From the NCBI GenBank assembly GCA_963849695.1, contig CAWKIT010000033.1:62001-126000 (forward strand): DNA of 64,000 nt, written 5' to 3'. Shown here one piece after another: positions 33,054-41,726 of the stretch. This DNA is from DASSUW01 sp963849695. GTDB taxonomy: Bacteria; Actinomycetota; Thermoleophilia; Solirubrobacterales; Solirubrobacteraceae. How positions within the stretch are numbered: the stretch's first letter is position 1; the number at the start of each line of letters is the position of its first letter. The position numbers and the translations under genes were made by a program. The notes below the pieces were generated by a model that worked only from the letters and a program-made list of their open reading frames with translations, was not told the origin of the DNA and searched no databases.

Positions 33054-34492
33054 GAGCGTCTCAGTCGCGCGATGAAGAAGCCGTCCGTCCCGTGGCGGTG
33101 CGGGAGTGTCTGCAGGCAGCCGGGCACGATCGGATGGTCCCAGACCGGCAGGTCGGACGGCAGCCGGTCGTGCGCGAAGTCGTCGCGTCGTTCGAGGAAG
33201 GCGGCGATCGCCTGCTCGTTCTCGGCGGGTGAGATCGTGCAGGTGGAGTAGACGAGCACGCCTCCCGGCCGCAGAGCGGCGGCGGCCCGGTCGAGGATCC
33301 GCCCCTGGGTGACCGCCAGCGCCGCCGGCGTTTCGGCGTGCTTGCGCCAGCGGACGTCGGGGCGGGCGGCGAGCGTGCCGAGGTCCGAGCACGGCGGGTC
33401 GACCAGGACGCGGTCGTAGTCGCCGGTCTGGAGCGGGGTCGTCGCGTCGGCGGTGCGGACCTCGACGCAGGTGGCGCCCATGCGCTCCGCCGTGCGCACG
33501 AGCGCCTTGGCGCGGCCTTCGTGGCGTTCGACGGCGGTGATGCGGCCTTCGTTGCGGATGAGCGCCGCCAGGTGCGTCGTCTTGCCGCCGGGAGCGGCGC
33601 ACAGGTCGAGGATGCGCTCGCCGGGCTGCGGGTCGAGGGCGCGAGCCACCGCCATGGCGGCGCGCGACTGGGGCATGAACAGGCCCTGCTCCCATTGCGG
33701 CGAGGCGAACGCGTCGAACGGGGCGTCGACGATGAGGCCCTCGGGCAGGCGGTCCGCCGGCCTGGTGGGGATCGGGAGCTCCAGGTGGTCGGCCTTGAGA
33801 GTGTTGACCCGGACGGCGGCTTCCGCGGGCTCGTTGCCGGCGGCCATCAGGGCGCGCGCCTCTTCCGGCCCGAGGGCGTCGAACCAGAGCTCCGCGATCC
33901 ACAGCGGGTACGAGTGCTTGACGGCTGCTTCGCCGGGGGTGGCGTCGGGCAGCGAGGCGACGATCGCCGGCGCTTCGCGCGCCGCGCGCCGCAGGACGGC
34001 GTTGACGAGGCCGGCGCCGCCGCGCGAGGTCTGCTTGGCGAGCTCGACCGACTCGCGGACCGCGGCGTGGGCGGGGACGCGGTCGAGGAACACGAGCTGG
34101 AGCACGCCGAGCCTGAGCGCGGCTCGGACCGCGGGCTCGAGGCGCTCGACCGGCCGGCCGGCAAGCTGCGCGATCACGTGGTCGAGCGTGGCGCGGCGCT
34201 GGACCACGCCGTACGCAAGCCGCGTTGCAAGGGCGCGATCTCGCGGGTCGAGCCGGTGGCGCCGCGCCTCGCCGTGGAGCGCCCGGTCGGCGTAGGCGCC
34301 GTCCTCGAATACGCGGCGGATGACGGCGTATGCGCACGCGCGCGCGGGCTGCGCCCGCTGCTTCGGGGCGCCCTGCGTTCCCTGGTTCGTGGCGTGGGCG
34401 CCACGGGCACCCTCACTAGGCTGCACAATTGCGTTCTGGGCGGTTGCTGGCAAGCCCGTACTACCGGATTCCTGCTTTTTGCGTTTTCGCAC
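33050..34492 (-). CDS. rsmB: 16S rRNA m5C967 methyltransferase
   Basis: An N-terminal NusB-like RNA-binding domain (about residues 50-190) is followed by a Rossmann methyltransferase domain with DLCAAPGGKTTHLA (motif I), VLVDPPCSDLG (motif IV with catalytic-site Cys) and VYSTCTISPAENE (motif VI Cys). The 480-residue open frame starts at GTG 34492; the first 45 residues are low-complexity and an internal GTG at 34426 is an alternative start. In related genomes rsmB follows fmt; here a TSP3 gene lies between. Confidence 0.93.
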   Translation of the reverse strand: MRKRKKQESGSTGLPATAQNAIVQPSEGARGAHATNQGTQGAPKQRAQPARACAYAVIRRVFEDGAYADRALHGEARRHRLDPRDRALATRLAYGVVQRRATLDHVIAQLAGRPVERLEPAVRAALRLGVLQLVFLDRVPAHAAVRESVELAKQTSRGGAGLVNAVLRRAAREAPAIVASLPDATPGEAAVKHSYPLWIAELWFDALGPEEARALMAAGNEPAEAAVRVNTLKADHLELPIPTRPADRLPEGLIVDAPFDAFASPQWEQGLFMPQSRAAMAVARALDPQPGERILDLCAAPGGKTTHLAALIRNEGRITAVERHEGRAKALVRTAERMGATCVEVRTADATTPLQTGDYDRVLVDPPCSDLGTLAARPDVRWRKHAETPAALAVTQGRILDRAAAALRPGGVLVYSTCTISPAENEQAIAAFLERRDDFAHDRLPSDLPVWDHPIVPGCLQTLPHRHGTDGFFIARLRRS

Positions 34493-34626
34493 TTTGCGCG
34501 GATTTCCAGGTGTTTCTAATAAGTCGAACGTTCGTCCATTTCGGTGCGGAAACGTTCAAAGATGATGGCGCCGAAGCTAAAGCACCCCTTAGAACTTGCC
34601 GATAGTGCCCTCGGAAGGGATGTGAC

Positions 34627-36237
34627 TTGGCATTGACGGACACAAATCGCGAGGCCTCGGGCGGCGCCCGCCGGCTGGCCGTGCGCGATTTGAGGTTCGC
34701 GGGCACCGTCGCGGCCGGGCTGGTCGCGGGGGTTCTCGGTGTGGGGGCGCTGAGCGCTCCTCTGCTCGGCTGGACGAAGTGGCCCGCCAGTGGGCAGCCG
34801 GGCGACGGCGACGCGCCGGCTCTGCGCTTGGCGGAGGGCCAGGCCTCGACGCCTGACCGCCGGCCGGCCCAGCGCTCGGTCGGAGGTGGCAACGCCGCCG
34901 ACAGCGTGGTGACGATCCTCGGTTCCGACGGTACGCCGATCGTGATCGCCGATGGTGGTGCAACGACGGGCGCGACCGGCACGCCGGGCACCTCGGTAAC
35001 CGTGTCGCTGCCCGGTACCCCGGGCCCGAGCGGTGAGCCTCAGGGGCCCCGCGAGCCCGGCCGCGTCGTCGGCACCGGCAGCCCGGGCACCCCCTCCGGC
35101 GGGGACGTCGGCAGCTCGGGCCCGCTCCAGACGACCGGGGACATCGACCGCGACGGAATGCGCGACGAGTGGGAGCTCGCCAACGGCCTCGACCCGCAGA
35201 GCGCCGGCGACCAGAACCTCGACAACGACGGGGACGGTCTCACGAACCGCGAGGAGTTCATGACGCGGACCTCCCCGCTGAACCCCGATGGCTATCTCGA
35301 CAGCGACCGCGACGGCGTGCGCAACGCGGTGGAGATCAGGGCCGGCTCGTATCCGTGGACGCCCGACAGCAACGGCGACGGCGTTTGGGACGGCGCGCTG
35401 GATCCAGACGGTGACGGCATCACGACGATCGACGAGCAGAACGCCGGTACCGACCCCGCAACGCCGGAGTCCGGCACCGAGACGCCGGTCGACACCGATC
35501 CCGCCGACACCCCGCCCGGGGCGCCGTCGACCGACGGCCAGGGCCCGGTCGCTACCGAGCCGGACGCGGTCGAGGTCGAGGAGCCTTCGGACGACGACCA
35601 CGACGATGGGCCCGCCGCGCCCGAGACTCCCGTAGAGAAGCCGACCCATCCGGGCACCCATTCCGACTCGCCGCCCGCCGGGCACCCGGCCGCGGATCAC
35701 GATCCGAAGGGCGGCTCGAAGCCCGACCAAGAGCGGCACGGCGACAAGGGCCCGAAGCACGACCGGCACCAAGACTCCACTCCGAAGCACGTGGCGCAGG
35801 CCGACGCGAAGCCGGCGCACGAGCCGCAAGGCGACCAGGGCCCGAGGCACGACCGGGGCCACGACTCCACTGCGAAGCACGTGGCGCAGGCCGATGCGAA
35901 GCCGCACGGCGACCAGGGTCCGAAGCACGACTCCGCTCCGAAGCACGTCGCGGAGCCGGCGCACGAGCCGCAGCGCATGCACCAGCAGCAGGCCCAGACG
36001 GACTCCGCGCACCAGCCTCAGGCCGAGGCAGAGCCGAGGGCAGAAGCGCAGGCCGCGCCGGCCCCGGCTGCAGCGCCCGCCCCGGCCGTGGCCCCGCCTC
36101 CGCCCCCGCCGCCTCCGCCCCCGCCGCCTCCGCCTCCGCCGGCCCCGGCGCCCGCCCCCGCTGCCGCTGCTCCGGTCGCGGCACCCGCGGCGGCTCCGGC
36201 TCCCGAGGCGGCTGCCGCCGCCGAGCCGGCTGCCTGA
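34627..36237 (+). CDS. Membrane-anchored acidic/His-rich protein with TSP3-like calcium repeats and poly-Pro tail
   Basis: A single hydrophobic helix (residues about 24-48) follows a basic N-terminus, so it is probably anchored or secreted. Residues 170-280 hold DxDxDG-type loops (DIDRDGMRDEWE, DNDGDGLTNREE, DSDRDGVRN, DPDGDGITT), typical TSP type-3/EF-hand-like Ca2+ sites. Residues about 372-450 contain two to three imperfect 30-residue repeats rich in Lys-His-Asp (KHVAQADAKP). Then a run of 16 Pro (about 491-506) and an Ala/Pro tail. Start TTG 34627 has a good ribosome site (ggaagg) 8 bases upstream. It splits the rsmB-fmt-def-priA run, in the opposite orientation. Function unknown. Confidence 0.8.
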   Translation: MALTDTNREASGGARRLAVRDLRFAGTVAAGLVAGVLGVGALSAPLLGWTKWPASGQPGDGDAPALRLAEGQASTPDRRPAQRSVGGGNAADSVVTILGSDGTPIVIADGGATTGATGTPGTSVTVSLPGTPGPSGEPQGPREPGRVVGTGSPGTPSGGDVGSSGPLQTTGDIDRDGMRDEWELANGLDPQSAGDQNLDNDGDGLTNREEFMTRTSPLNPDGYLDSDRDGVRNAVEIRAGSYPWTPDSNGDGVWDGALDPDGDGITTIDEQNAGTDPATPESGTETPVDTDPADTPPGAPSTDGQGPVATEPDAVEVEEPSDDDHDDGPAAPETPVEKPTHPGTHSDSPPAGHPAADHDPKGGSKPDQERHGDKGPKHDRHQDSTPKHVAQADAKPAHEPQGDQGPRHDRGHDSTAKHVAQADAKPHGDQGPKHDSAPKHVAEPAHEPQRMHQQQAQTDSAHQPQAEAEPRAEAQAAPAPAAAPAPAVAPPPPPPPPPPPPPPPPAPAPAPAAAAPVAAPAAAPAPEAAAAAEPAA

Positions 36238-36244
36238 CGAATCC

Positions 36245-36261
36245 GGCCGCCCCGCGCGGCC
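36245..36261. terminator. Hairpin between convergent TSP3 and fmt genes
   Basis: ggccgc and gcggcc arms around a 5-base loop fill the 27-base space between two convergent stops. Probable bidirectional terminator, lacking a T-run. Confidence 0.5.
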
Positions 36262-36264
36262 CGC

Positions 36265-37191
36265 TCAGGCCGGCGTGGGGACGACGAAGTCGGCGAGGCG
36301 TTCGGGCGGGCGACCTCGAAGCCAATCGGCGGCTGCCATCGGGCGCGCTCCCGGGGGACGGATCTCGGTGAGCTCGAGCGCTCCGCCGGTTGCGCCGAGT
36401 AGGAGCTGTCCGGCCTCGGCTCGTACGCGGCCCGGCTCCGGTCCGGCGGCATCGTCTGCCACCCGCGCGGCGACGACCCCGAGGAAGTCTCCCTCGGGCA
36501 GCGCCACCCGCGCTCCGATGTGCGGCCGCAGTGCTCGCACGGTTCGCTCGAGCTCGACGGGAGAGCGCCGGGGGTCGAGGGCGCGGTCGGCGGCCTCGAT
36601 CTTGTGCGCGTATGTGACCTGCGACTCGTCCTGCTCGGTGAACGGCGGCCGCTCGTCGAGCGCGCGCACCAGCAGCTCTCCGCCCAGGCGCTGGAGGCGG
36701 GCGGCGAGCGTCCCGTAGTCGTCGTCGGGCCGGACCGGCTCGGCTTCTTGGAGGCACACGGCCCCGGAGTCGAGTCCCTCGGTGACCCGCATGATCGACA
36801 CGCCGGTCTCCTCGTCGCCGGCCATGATCGCCCGCTCGACCGGGGCGGCGCCGCGCCAGCGCGGCAGGAGCGACGGGTGCACGTTGAGCATCGGATACGC
36901 GGACAGCAGCGGCTCCTTGATCAGCACCCCGTACGCGCACACGCACACCGTCTCGGGCGACACCGCCGCGATCTGATCGAGCGCCGCAGGCTCGTGAAGC
37001 TGCTCAGGCTGGATCACGTCGAGGCCGAGCGCGCGCGCCTGCAGAGCCACCGGCGGCGAGGAGACCTGCCGGCCGCGGCCCTTCGGCCGGTCCGGCCGCG
37101 TGACCACGAGAAGCGGCCGGTGCGAGCTGGACGCGAGCCGCTCGAGCACCACGGCCGCGAACTCCGAGGTCCCCAGATAGACGGTGCGCAC
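36265..37191 (-). CDS. fmt: Methionyl-tRNA formyltransferase
   Basis: Formylates initiator Met-tRNA. The 308-residue protein has the N-terminal formyltransferase domain with the folate-binding loop LNVHPSLLPRWRGAAPVERAI (catalytic Asn-His region) and EETGVSIMRVTEGLDSG (catalytic Asp), then the C-terminal tRNA-binding barrel. GTG at 37191 gives the standard start MRTVYLGTS. It lies 52 bases after def, the enzyme that removes the formyl group. Confidence 0.96.
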   Translation of the reverse strand: MRTVYLGTSEFAAVVLERLASSSHRPLLVVTRPDRPKGRGRQVSSPPVALQARALGLDVIQPEQLHEPAALDQIAAVSPETVCVCAYGVLIKEPLLSAYPMLNVHPSLLPRWRGAAPVERAIMAGDEETGVSIMRVTEGLDSGAVCLQEAEPVRPDDDYGTLAARLQRLGGELLVRALDERPPFTEQDESQVTYAHKIEAADRALDPRRSPVELERTVRALRPHIGARVALPEGDFLGVVAARVADDAAGPEPGRVRAEAGQLLLGATGGALELTEIRPPGARPMAAADWLRGRPPERLADFVVPTPA

Positions 37192-37243
37192 TAGATGGCC
37201 GATTCCACGACCCCCACGACCGCGCGGGTCACGGAGCCAACCA

Positions 37244-37861
37244 TCAAGCGCTGACGGCCGGCGACTCCGGCGGCGGGTGGCCGGCTAGCGCCTCGCGCAT
37301 CGCGCGCATCGCCTGCTTGCGCTGCTCGCGGCTCGTGCGGTCGAGGATCAGCACGCCGTCGAGATGGTCGACCTCGTGCTGGATCGCGCGCGCCTCGAGC
37401 CCGGACGCCTCGAGCAGCAGCGGCGCGCCGTGCTCGTCGAGGGCGCGGACGCGGATGTGGACCGGCCGCTCGACCTCGACGCCGACGCCGGGAAGCGACA
37501 GGCAGCCCTCCTCGAGCGTGTCGACCTCGTCGCCTCTCCACTCGATCACCGGGTTGACGAGCACGCCGAGCGGCGCATCCTGCTCGACGCGGTAGACGAG
37601 CAGGCGGTGCATGACTCCGAGCTGCGTGGCGGCCAGACCGATCCCGAGCGCGTCGTCCATCAGCTCGCCCATCCGGCGCACCTCGTCGGCGAGCGCGGTG
37701 TCGAACACCTCGACCGGCCTCGCGCGGGTCCGGAGCGCCGGATCGCCGTACTTGCGCACGTGCCGGAGCGCCGCCTCACGCCGGGCGCGGGTCTCGGGAT
37801 CGAGCCGGTCCTGCGGCTCCTGCGCCTCGTCCGGCGCGGTTACCTGCTGCTCCTGGGCCAT
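37244..37861 (-). CDS. def: Peptide deformylase
   Basis: Removes the N-formyl group from new proteins. The 205-residue enzyme has all three motifs: GIGLAATQLG, EEGCLSLPG (metal Cys) and HEVDHLDG (metal His and catalytic Glu). An N-terminal charged extension of about 30 residues precedes the domain. It sits between priA and fmt on the minus strand, a widespread actinobacterial order. Confidence 0.96.
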   Translation of the reverse strand: MAQEQQVTAPDEAQEPQDRLDPETRARREAALRHVRKYGDPALRTRARPVEVFDTALADEVRRMGELMDDALGIGLAATQLGVMHRLLVYRVEQDAPLGVLVNPVIEWRGDEVDTLEEGCLSLPGVGVEVERPVHIRVRALDEHGAPLLLEASGLEARAIQHEVDHLDGVLILDRTSREQRKQAMRAMREALAGHPPPESPAVSA

Positions 37862-37883
37862 CCGGATCGAGTCTAGCCATGGG

Positions 37884-39944
37884 CTACTGCGGGTCGACGT
37901 CGACCGAGAAGGCGACCGCCTTCAGCGACCGGTCGCGCGCGGCGGCGTCGACCGCAGCGGCGACCGCGCGCACGGCGACCGCCCGCTCGCCGGTCTTGAC
38001 CACGACCTGGCGGCGCTCGCGGCCGCGCAGCCGGAACAGCGGTGCGGGGCCGAGGACCTCGCTGCCCGCGGTCACGCGGACCGCCACAGCCTCCGCGACG
38101 CGGGCGGCGGCCGCCCGCACCGGCTCGGCCTTCTCGGCCGACACCACCACCCGGATCAGGTCCGCGTACGGCGGATACCGCAGCGCGCGCCGGCGCTCGA
38201 GCTCGCCGGCCAGGAACCCCTCGGTGTCGTGCCGCGCGGCGGCCTCGATCGCGGGCGCGTCGGGCGCCGTCGTCTGCACGAGCACCCGTCCGCCCTCGGG
38301 CCCGCGGCCGGCGCGCCCCGCGAGCTGGGCGATCAGCGCGAACGTGCGCTCCTCGGCGCGGAAGTCGGGGAACCGCAGCGTGCTGTCGGCGTCGAGCACC
38401 ACGGCGAGCGTGACGTCGGGGAAGTCGTGCCCCTTGGCCACCATCTGGGTGCCGAGCAGGAGCCCGGCCGGCGCCGCGTGGAAGCGCGCCAGCAGCTCGG
38501 GCACCGCGTCCTTCGTCGTCGCGGTGTCGGAGTCGAGCCGGAACACCGGTGCCTCGAGCGCCTCGCGGAGCTCCGCCTCGATCCGCTCGGTCCCCGCTCC
38601 GTAGCGGGCGACCGCCAGCGACCCGCACGCGTCGCAGCGGTCCGGGACCCGCTCGCGGTGGCCGCAGTGGTGGCACGCGATCACGCCCTCCGCCCGGTGC
38701 AGCACGAGCGCCACCTCGCACTGCCGGCACTCCCACACCTTCCCGCACGAGCGGCAGGTGAGGAAGTTCGACCAGCCGCGCCGGTTGAGCAGCACGATCG
38801 ACTTGCGAGCCGCCGCCAGCGCCCGCCGCGTCAACGGGTGCAGCGGATGCTGAGCGCCCCGCATGTCGAGCACGCGGACCGGCGGCAGCGTGCGCGAGTC
38901 GACGCGCGCGGGCAGCTTCACGTGCGGCTGCGAGCGCCAGGTCTCGGGGCGCGGCGTCGCCGACCCGGCCAGCAGCGTGGCGCCGGCGCGGCGGGCGCGC
39001 TCGGCGGCGACCGCGCGGGCGTCGTAGCGGGGGTCGCCCTCGTGCTTGTACGAGCCGTCGTGCTCCTCGTCGATCACGACCAGCCCGAGGTCGGCGACCG
39101 GCGCGAACACGGCCGACCGCGGGCCGACCGCGATCCTCGCCTCGCCGGACCGCAGCCGCCTCCACTCGTCGTGCCGCTCGCCCTCGCCGAGCGCCGAGTG
39201 CAGCAGCGCCACGGTGTCGCCGAAGCGCGCCTGGAACCGCGCCACGGTCTGCGGGGTGAGCGCGATCTCCGGCACCAGCACGATCACGCCGCGCCCCCGC
39301 TCGAGCGTCTCAGCGGCCGCCCGCAGGTACACCTCGGTCTTGCCGGAGCCGGTGACGCCGTGCAGCAGATGGGCGCCGCCCGCCCGCACCGCCTCGAGCG
39401 CCGCCGCCTGCGCCGGCGTCGGCTCGACCACCCGATCGGGCGCCGGGTTGGTCCGCGGCGCCCGCCGCCGCGCCCGCGGGGCGATCGTCACCAGCCCGCG
39501 CGCCTCCAGCCGCCGCAGCGCTGCCAGGTCGGCCCCCGCCTGCCCCGGCAGCCGCTCGAGCAGCGCCCGCTGCTTCGCGGTCAGCCGCTGCCCGTCGACC
39601 TCACCGGCCCGGTCGGCCCACAGCTGCGTCCGCTCGCGCCCGCGCGGCGGCAGCACGAGCGACAGCGCGCGCGCCGGCGTCGAGCAGTACTCCTCGGCCA
39701 TCCACAGCGCGAGCTCGACCAGCTCCGCCGGGACGCTCTCGGCGCGCGCCTCGGCCACCCGCACGAGCTTCTCCGCGGGCAGCTCGCTCGCGTCCGCCAG
39801 CCCCACCACCACCCCCTCCAGCCGCTGCCGGCCGAACGGGATCCGCACCACCGAGCCGACCCCCACCTCCCGCTCGGGCGGCAGGTAGTCGAACGGCCCG
39901 GACAGCCGGCGGGTGGTGGTGAGCGGCTCGACCTTCGCGATCAC
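37884..39944 (-). CDS. priA: Primosomal protein N' (PriA-like DNA helicase)
   Basis: Restarts stalled replication forks. The 686-residue protein has an N-terminal DNA-binding domain, Walker A HGVTGSGKTEVY (about residues 195-206), the DEEH box, and the zinc-binding cysteine cluster (CRSCGKVWECRQCE, CHHCG, CDACG). Helicase motifs GTQMVAKGHDFP and QLAGRAGRG follow. Unlike some actinobacterial PriA proteins it retains Walker A and DEEH, so it may be an active helicase. Confidence 0.95.
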   Translation of the reverse strand: MIAKVEPLTTTRRLSGPFDYLPPEREVGVGSVVRIPFGRQRLEGVVVGLADASELPAEKLVRVAEARAESVPAELVELALWMAEEYCSTPARALSLVLPPRGRERTQLWADRAGEVDGQRLTAKQRALLERLPGQAGADLAALRRLEARGLVTIAPRARRRAPRTNPAPDRVVEPTPAQAAALEAVRAGGAHLLHGVTGSGKTEVYLRAAAETLERGRGVIVLVPEIALTPQTVARFQARFGDTVALLHSALGEGERHDEWRRLRSGEARIAVGPRSAVFAPVADLGLVVIDEEHDGSYKHEGDPRYDARAVAAERARRAGATLLAGSATPRPETWRSQPHVKLPARVDSRTLPPVRVLDMRGAQHPLHPLTRRALAAARKSIVLLNRRGWSNFLTCRSCGKVWECRQCEVALVLHRAEGVIACHHCGHRERVPDRCDACGSLAVARYGAGTERIEAELREALEAPVFRLDSDTATTKDAVPELLARFHAAPAGLLLGTQMVAKGHDFPDVTLAVVLDADSTLRFPDFRAEERTFALIAQLAGRAGRGPEGGRVLVQTTAPDAPAIEAAARHDTEGFLAGELERRRALRYPPYADLIRVVVSAEKAEPVRAAAARVAEAVAVRVTAGSEVLGPAPLFRLRGRERRQVVVKTGERAVAVRAVAAAVDAAARDRSLKAVAFSVDVDPQ

Positions 39945-39977
39945 GGTCCGAAGACCATAGGCCCCGGCCCGGCCGCC

Positions 39978-40841
39978 TCACCCCCTGCGCACGAAGTCCA
40001 GCACCGCCTCCACGAAGGCCTCCGGCTTCTCCTCGGGCACCCAGTGGGCGGTGCCCGGGATGCGGACGCCACGCACATCCGCCGCGACCTCGCGCATCAT
40101 CTCCTCGACCAGCGCCCCCGAGGTGCTGATCTCGCCGCCCACCGCCAGCACCGGCACGGTCAGCTTGCCGTTGCGCTCCAGCGCCGCCCGGTTGTCAGCG
40201 GCGTCCCGGTCGAAGGCGCGGTAGAGCTCGAACCCGGCGCGCATCGCTCCCGGCGCCGAGTAGGCGGAGACGTAGACGTCCAGGTCCTCGTCGCCGATCG
40301 CCGACGGGTCGAACACCCGCGCGTCGAAGAACGCCTGCAGGTACGGGCGCTCGCGGCCCGCGACCAGCATCTCCGCGACGTCGCGCGCGCCGTGGAACGC
40401 GAAGTGCCAGACGCGCGGGTCGCTGCGCAGGCGGTCGAACACCTGCGTGCCCGGGAGCGGGGCGTCGACCACGATCAGATGCGAGACCTCGTCGCGGTAC
40501 GCCTGCGCATAGGCGTAGGCGACCATCAACCCGATGTCGTGGCCGCAGACGACGACCGGGCCGTCGACTCCTAGGTGCTCGCGCAGCAGCCGCCGCACGT
40601 CGCCCGCCATCGTCGCCTTGTCGTAGCCGCCGGCCGGCCGCCACGAGTGGCCGGCGCCCCGCACATCCGGCGCGATCACCCGGAGCCCGCCGCCCACGAG
40701 CCCCGGGATCACCTTGTGCCACTCCCACCACGTCTGTGGGAAGCCGTGCAGGAGCACGATCGTCCGCTCGCCCACCCCGGCCGTCACGTAGTGCAGCCGC
40801 AGCCCGGGCTCGACGTCGGCCATGCCGTGCGTGAGATCCAC
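39978..40841 (-). CDS. Alpha/beta hydrolase, epoxide-hydrolase-like
   Basis: The 287-residue fold shows the oxyanion motif LLHGFPQTWWEW, the nucleophile elbow CGHDIG (Asp as nucleophile, as in epoxide hydrolases and haloalkane dehalogenases rather than Ser esterases) and the catalytic His in GTAHWVPEEKPE. Start GTG 40841 gives the family-like N-terminus MDLTHGMADV; ATG 40823 is an alternative. Substrate unknown. It is divergent from the DNA methyltransferase gene with an 81-base gap. Confidence 0.85.
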   Translation of the reverse strand: MDLTHGMADVEPGLRLHYVTAGVGERTIVLLHGFPQTWWEWHKVIPGLVGGGLRVIAPDVRGAGHSWRPAGGYDKATMAGDVRRLLREHLGVDGPVVVCGHDIGLMVAYAYAQAYRDEVSHLIVVDAPLPGTQVFDRLRSDPRVWHFAFHGARDVAEMLVAGRERPYLQAFFDARVFDPSAIGDEDLDVYVSAYSAPGAMRAGFELYRAFDRDAADNRAALERNGKLTVPVLAVGGEISTSGALVEEMMREVAADVRGVRIPGTAHWVPEEKPEAFVEAVLDFVRRG

Positions 40842-40922
40842 GCCCGGCAGTGTGCCGGTTACCGCACGCGCACGAACTCGAACGGCCGATCTCCGACCGG
40901 GGAGGCCGGTAGCCTCGCGCCG

Positions 40923-41726
40923 GTGGAGGGGATCGTCCACGGCGACAACCTGCCGCTGCTGCGGGGGCTGCCCGACGCCTGCGTCCAGCTGGTCTACGCC
41001 GACCCGCCGTTCAATACCGGCCACACACAGGAGCGCCGCACGCTCACGACGGTCGCCGCCACGAACGGCGACCGCACCGGCTTCGGCGGCCGCCGCTACG
41101 CGACCACGCTGCTGGAGCGGTCTTCGTACCGGGACCGGTTCGACGACTACCTCGCCTTCCTCGAGCCGCGCCTGCAGGAGCTGCGCCGCGTGCTGCACCC
41201 CGAGGGCACGCTCTACCTGCACCTCGACTACCGGGAGGCGCACTACGCGAAGCTGCTGCTCGACGAGCTGTTCGGCCGCGAGTGCTTCCTCAACGAGCTG
41301 ATCTGGGCCTACGACTACGGCGCCAAGCCGCGCCGCCGCTGGCCGCAGAAGCACGACACGATCCTCGTCTACGTGCGCGACCGCGAGCGCTACCGGTTCG
41401 ACGCCGAGGCCGTCGATCGCGAGCCCTACATGGCTCCCGGGCTGGTCACCCCCGAGCAGCGCGAGCGCGGCAAGCGCCCGACCTCGGTGATGTGGCACAC
41501 GATCGTCTCCCCCACCGGGCGCGAGAAGACCGGCTATCCGACGCAGAAGCCGGAGGCGCTGATCCGCCGCTTCGTCCAGGCCTCCTCGCGCCCCGGCGAC
41601 CTGTGCCTGGACCCGTTCGCCGGCTCCGGCACGCTCGGCGCCGTGGCGGCGAAGCTCGGCCGGCGCTACCTGCTGATCGACGAGAGCGCCGAGGCGGTGG
41701 CGGTGATGAAGGCACGGCTTGCCTGA
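40923..41726 (+). CDS. Orphan site-specific DNA methyltransferase (N4/N6, beta-type motif order)
   Basis: The 267-residue enzyme has the catalytic DPPF motif early (YADPPFNTG, about residue 26) and the SAM-binding DPFAGSGT motif late (about 230), the beta-class order, with GYPTQKPEALI before it. Such enzymes modify adenine N6 or cytosine N4. No restriction endonuclease or specificity gene is nearby, so it may be regulatory or a solitary relic. Start GTG 40923 opens directly with the IVHGDN motif. It overlaps galK by 8 bases. Confidence 0.9.
   Translation: MEGIVHGDNLPLLRGLPDACVQLVYADPPFNTGHTQERRTLTTVAATNGDRTGFGGRRYATTLLERSSYRDRFDDYLAFLEPRLQELRRVLHPEGTLYLHLDYREAHYAKLLLDELFGRECFLNELIWAYDYGAKPRRRWPQKHDTILVYVRDRERYRFDAEAVDREPYMAPGLVTPEQRERGKRPTSVMWHTIVSPTGREKTGYPTQKPEALIRRFVQASSRPGDLCLDPFAGSGTLGAVAAKLGRRYLLIDESAEAVAVMKARLA

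Noticed and set aside
34493..34626. AT-richer gap upstream of the TSP3 gene as an origin or attachment site
   Set aside because: No DnaA-box cluster, integrase or direct repeats; most likely just the divergent promoter region.
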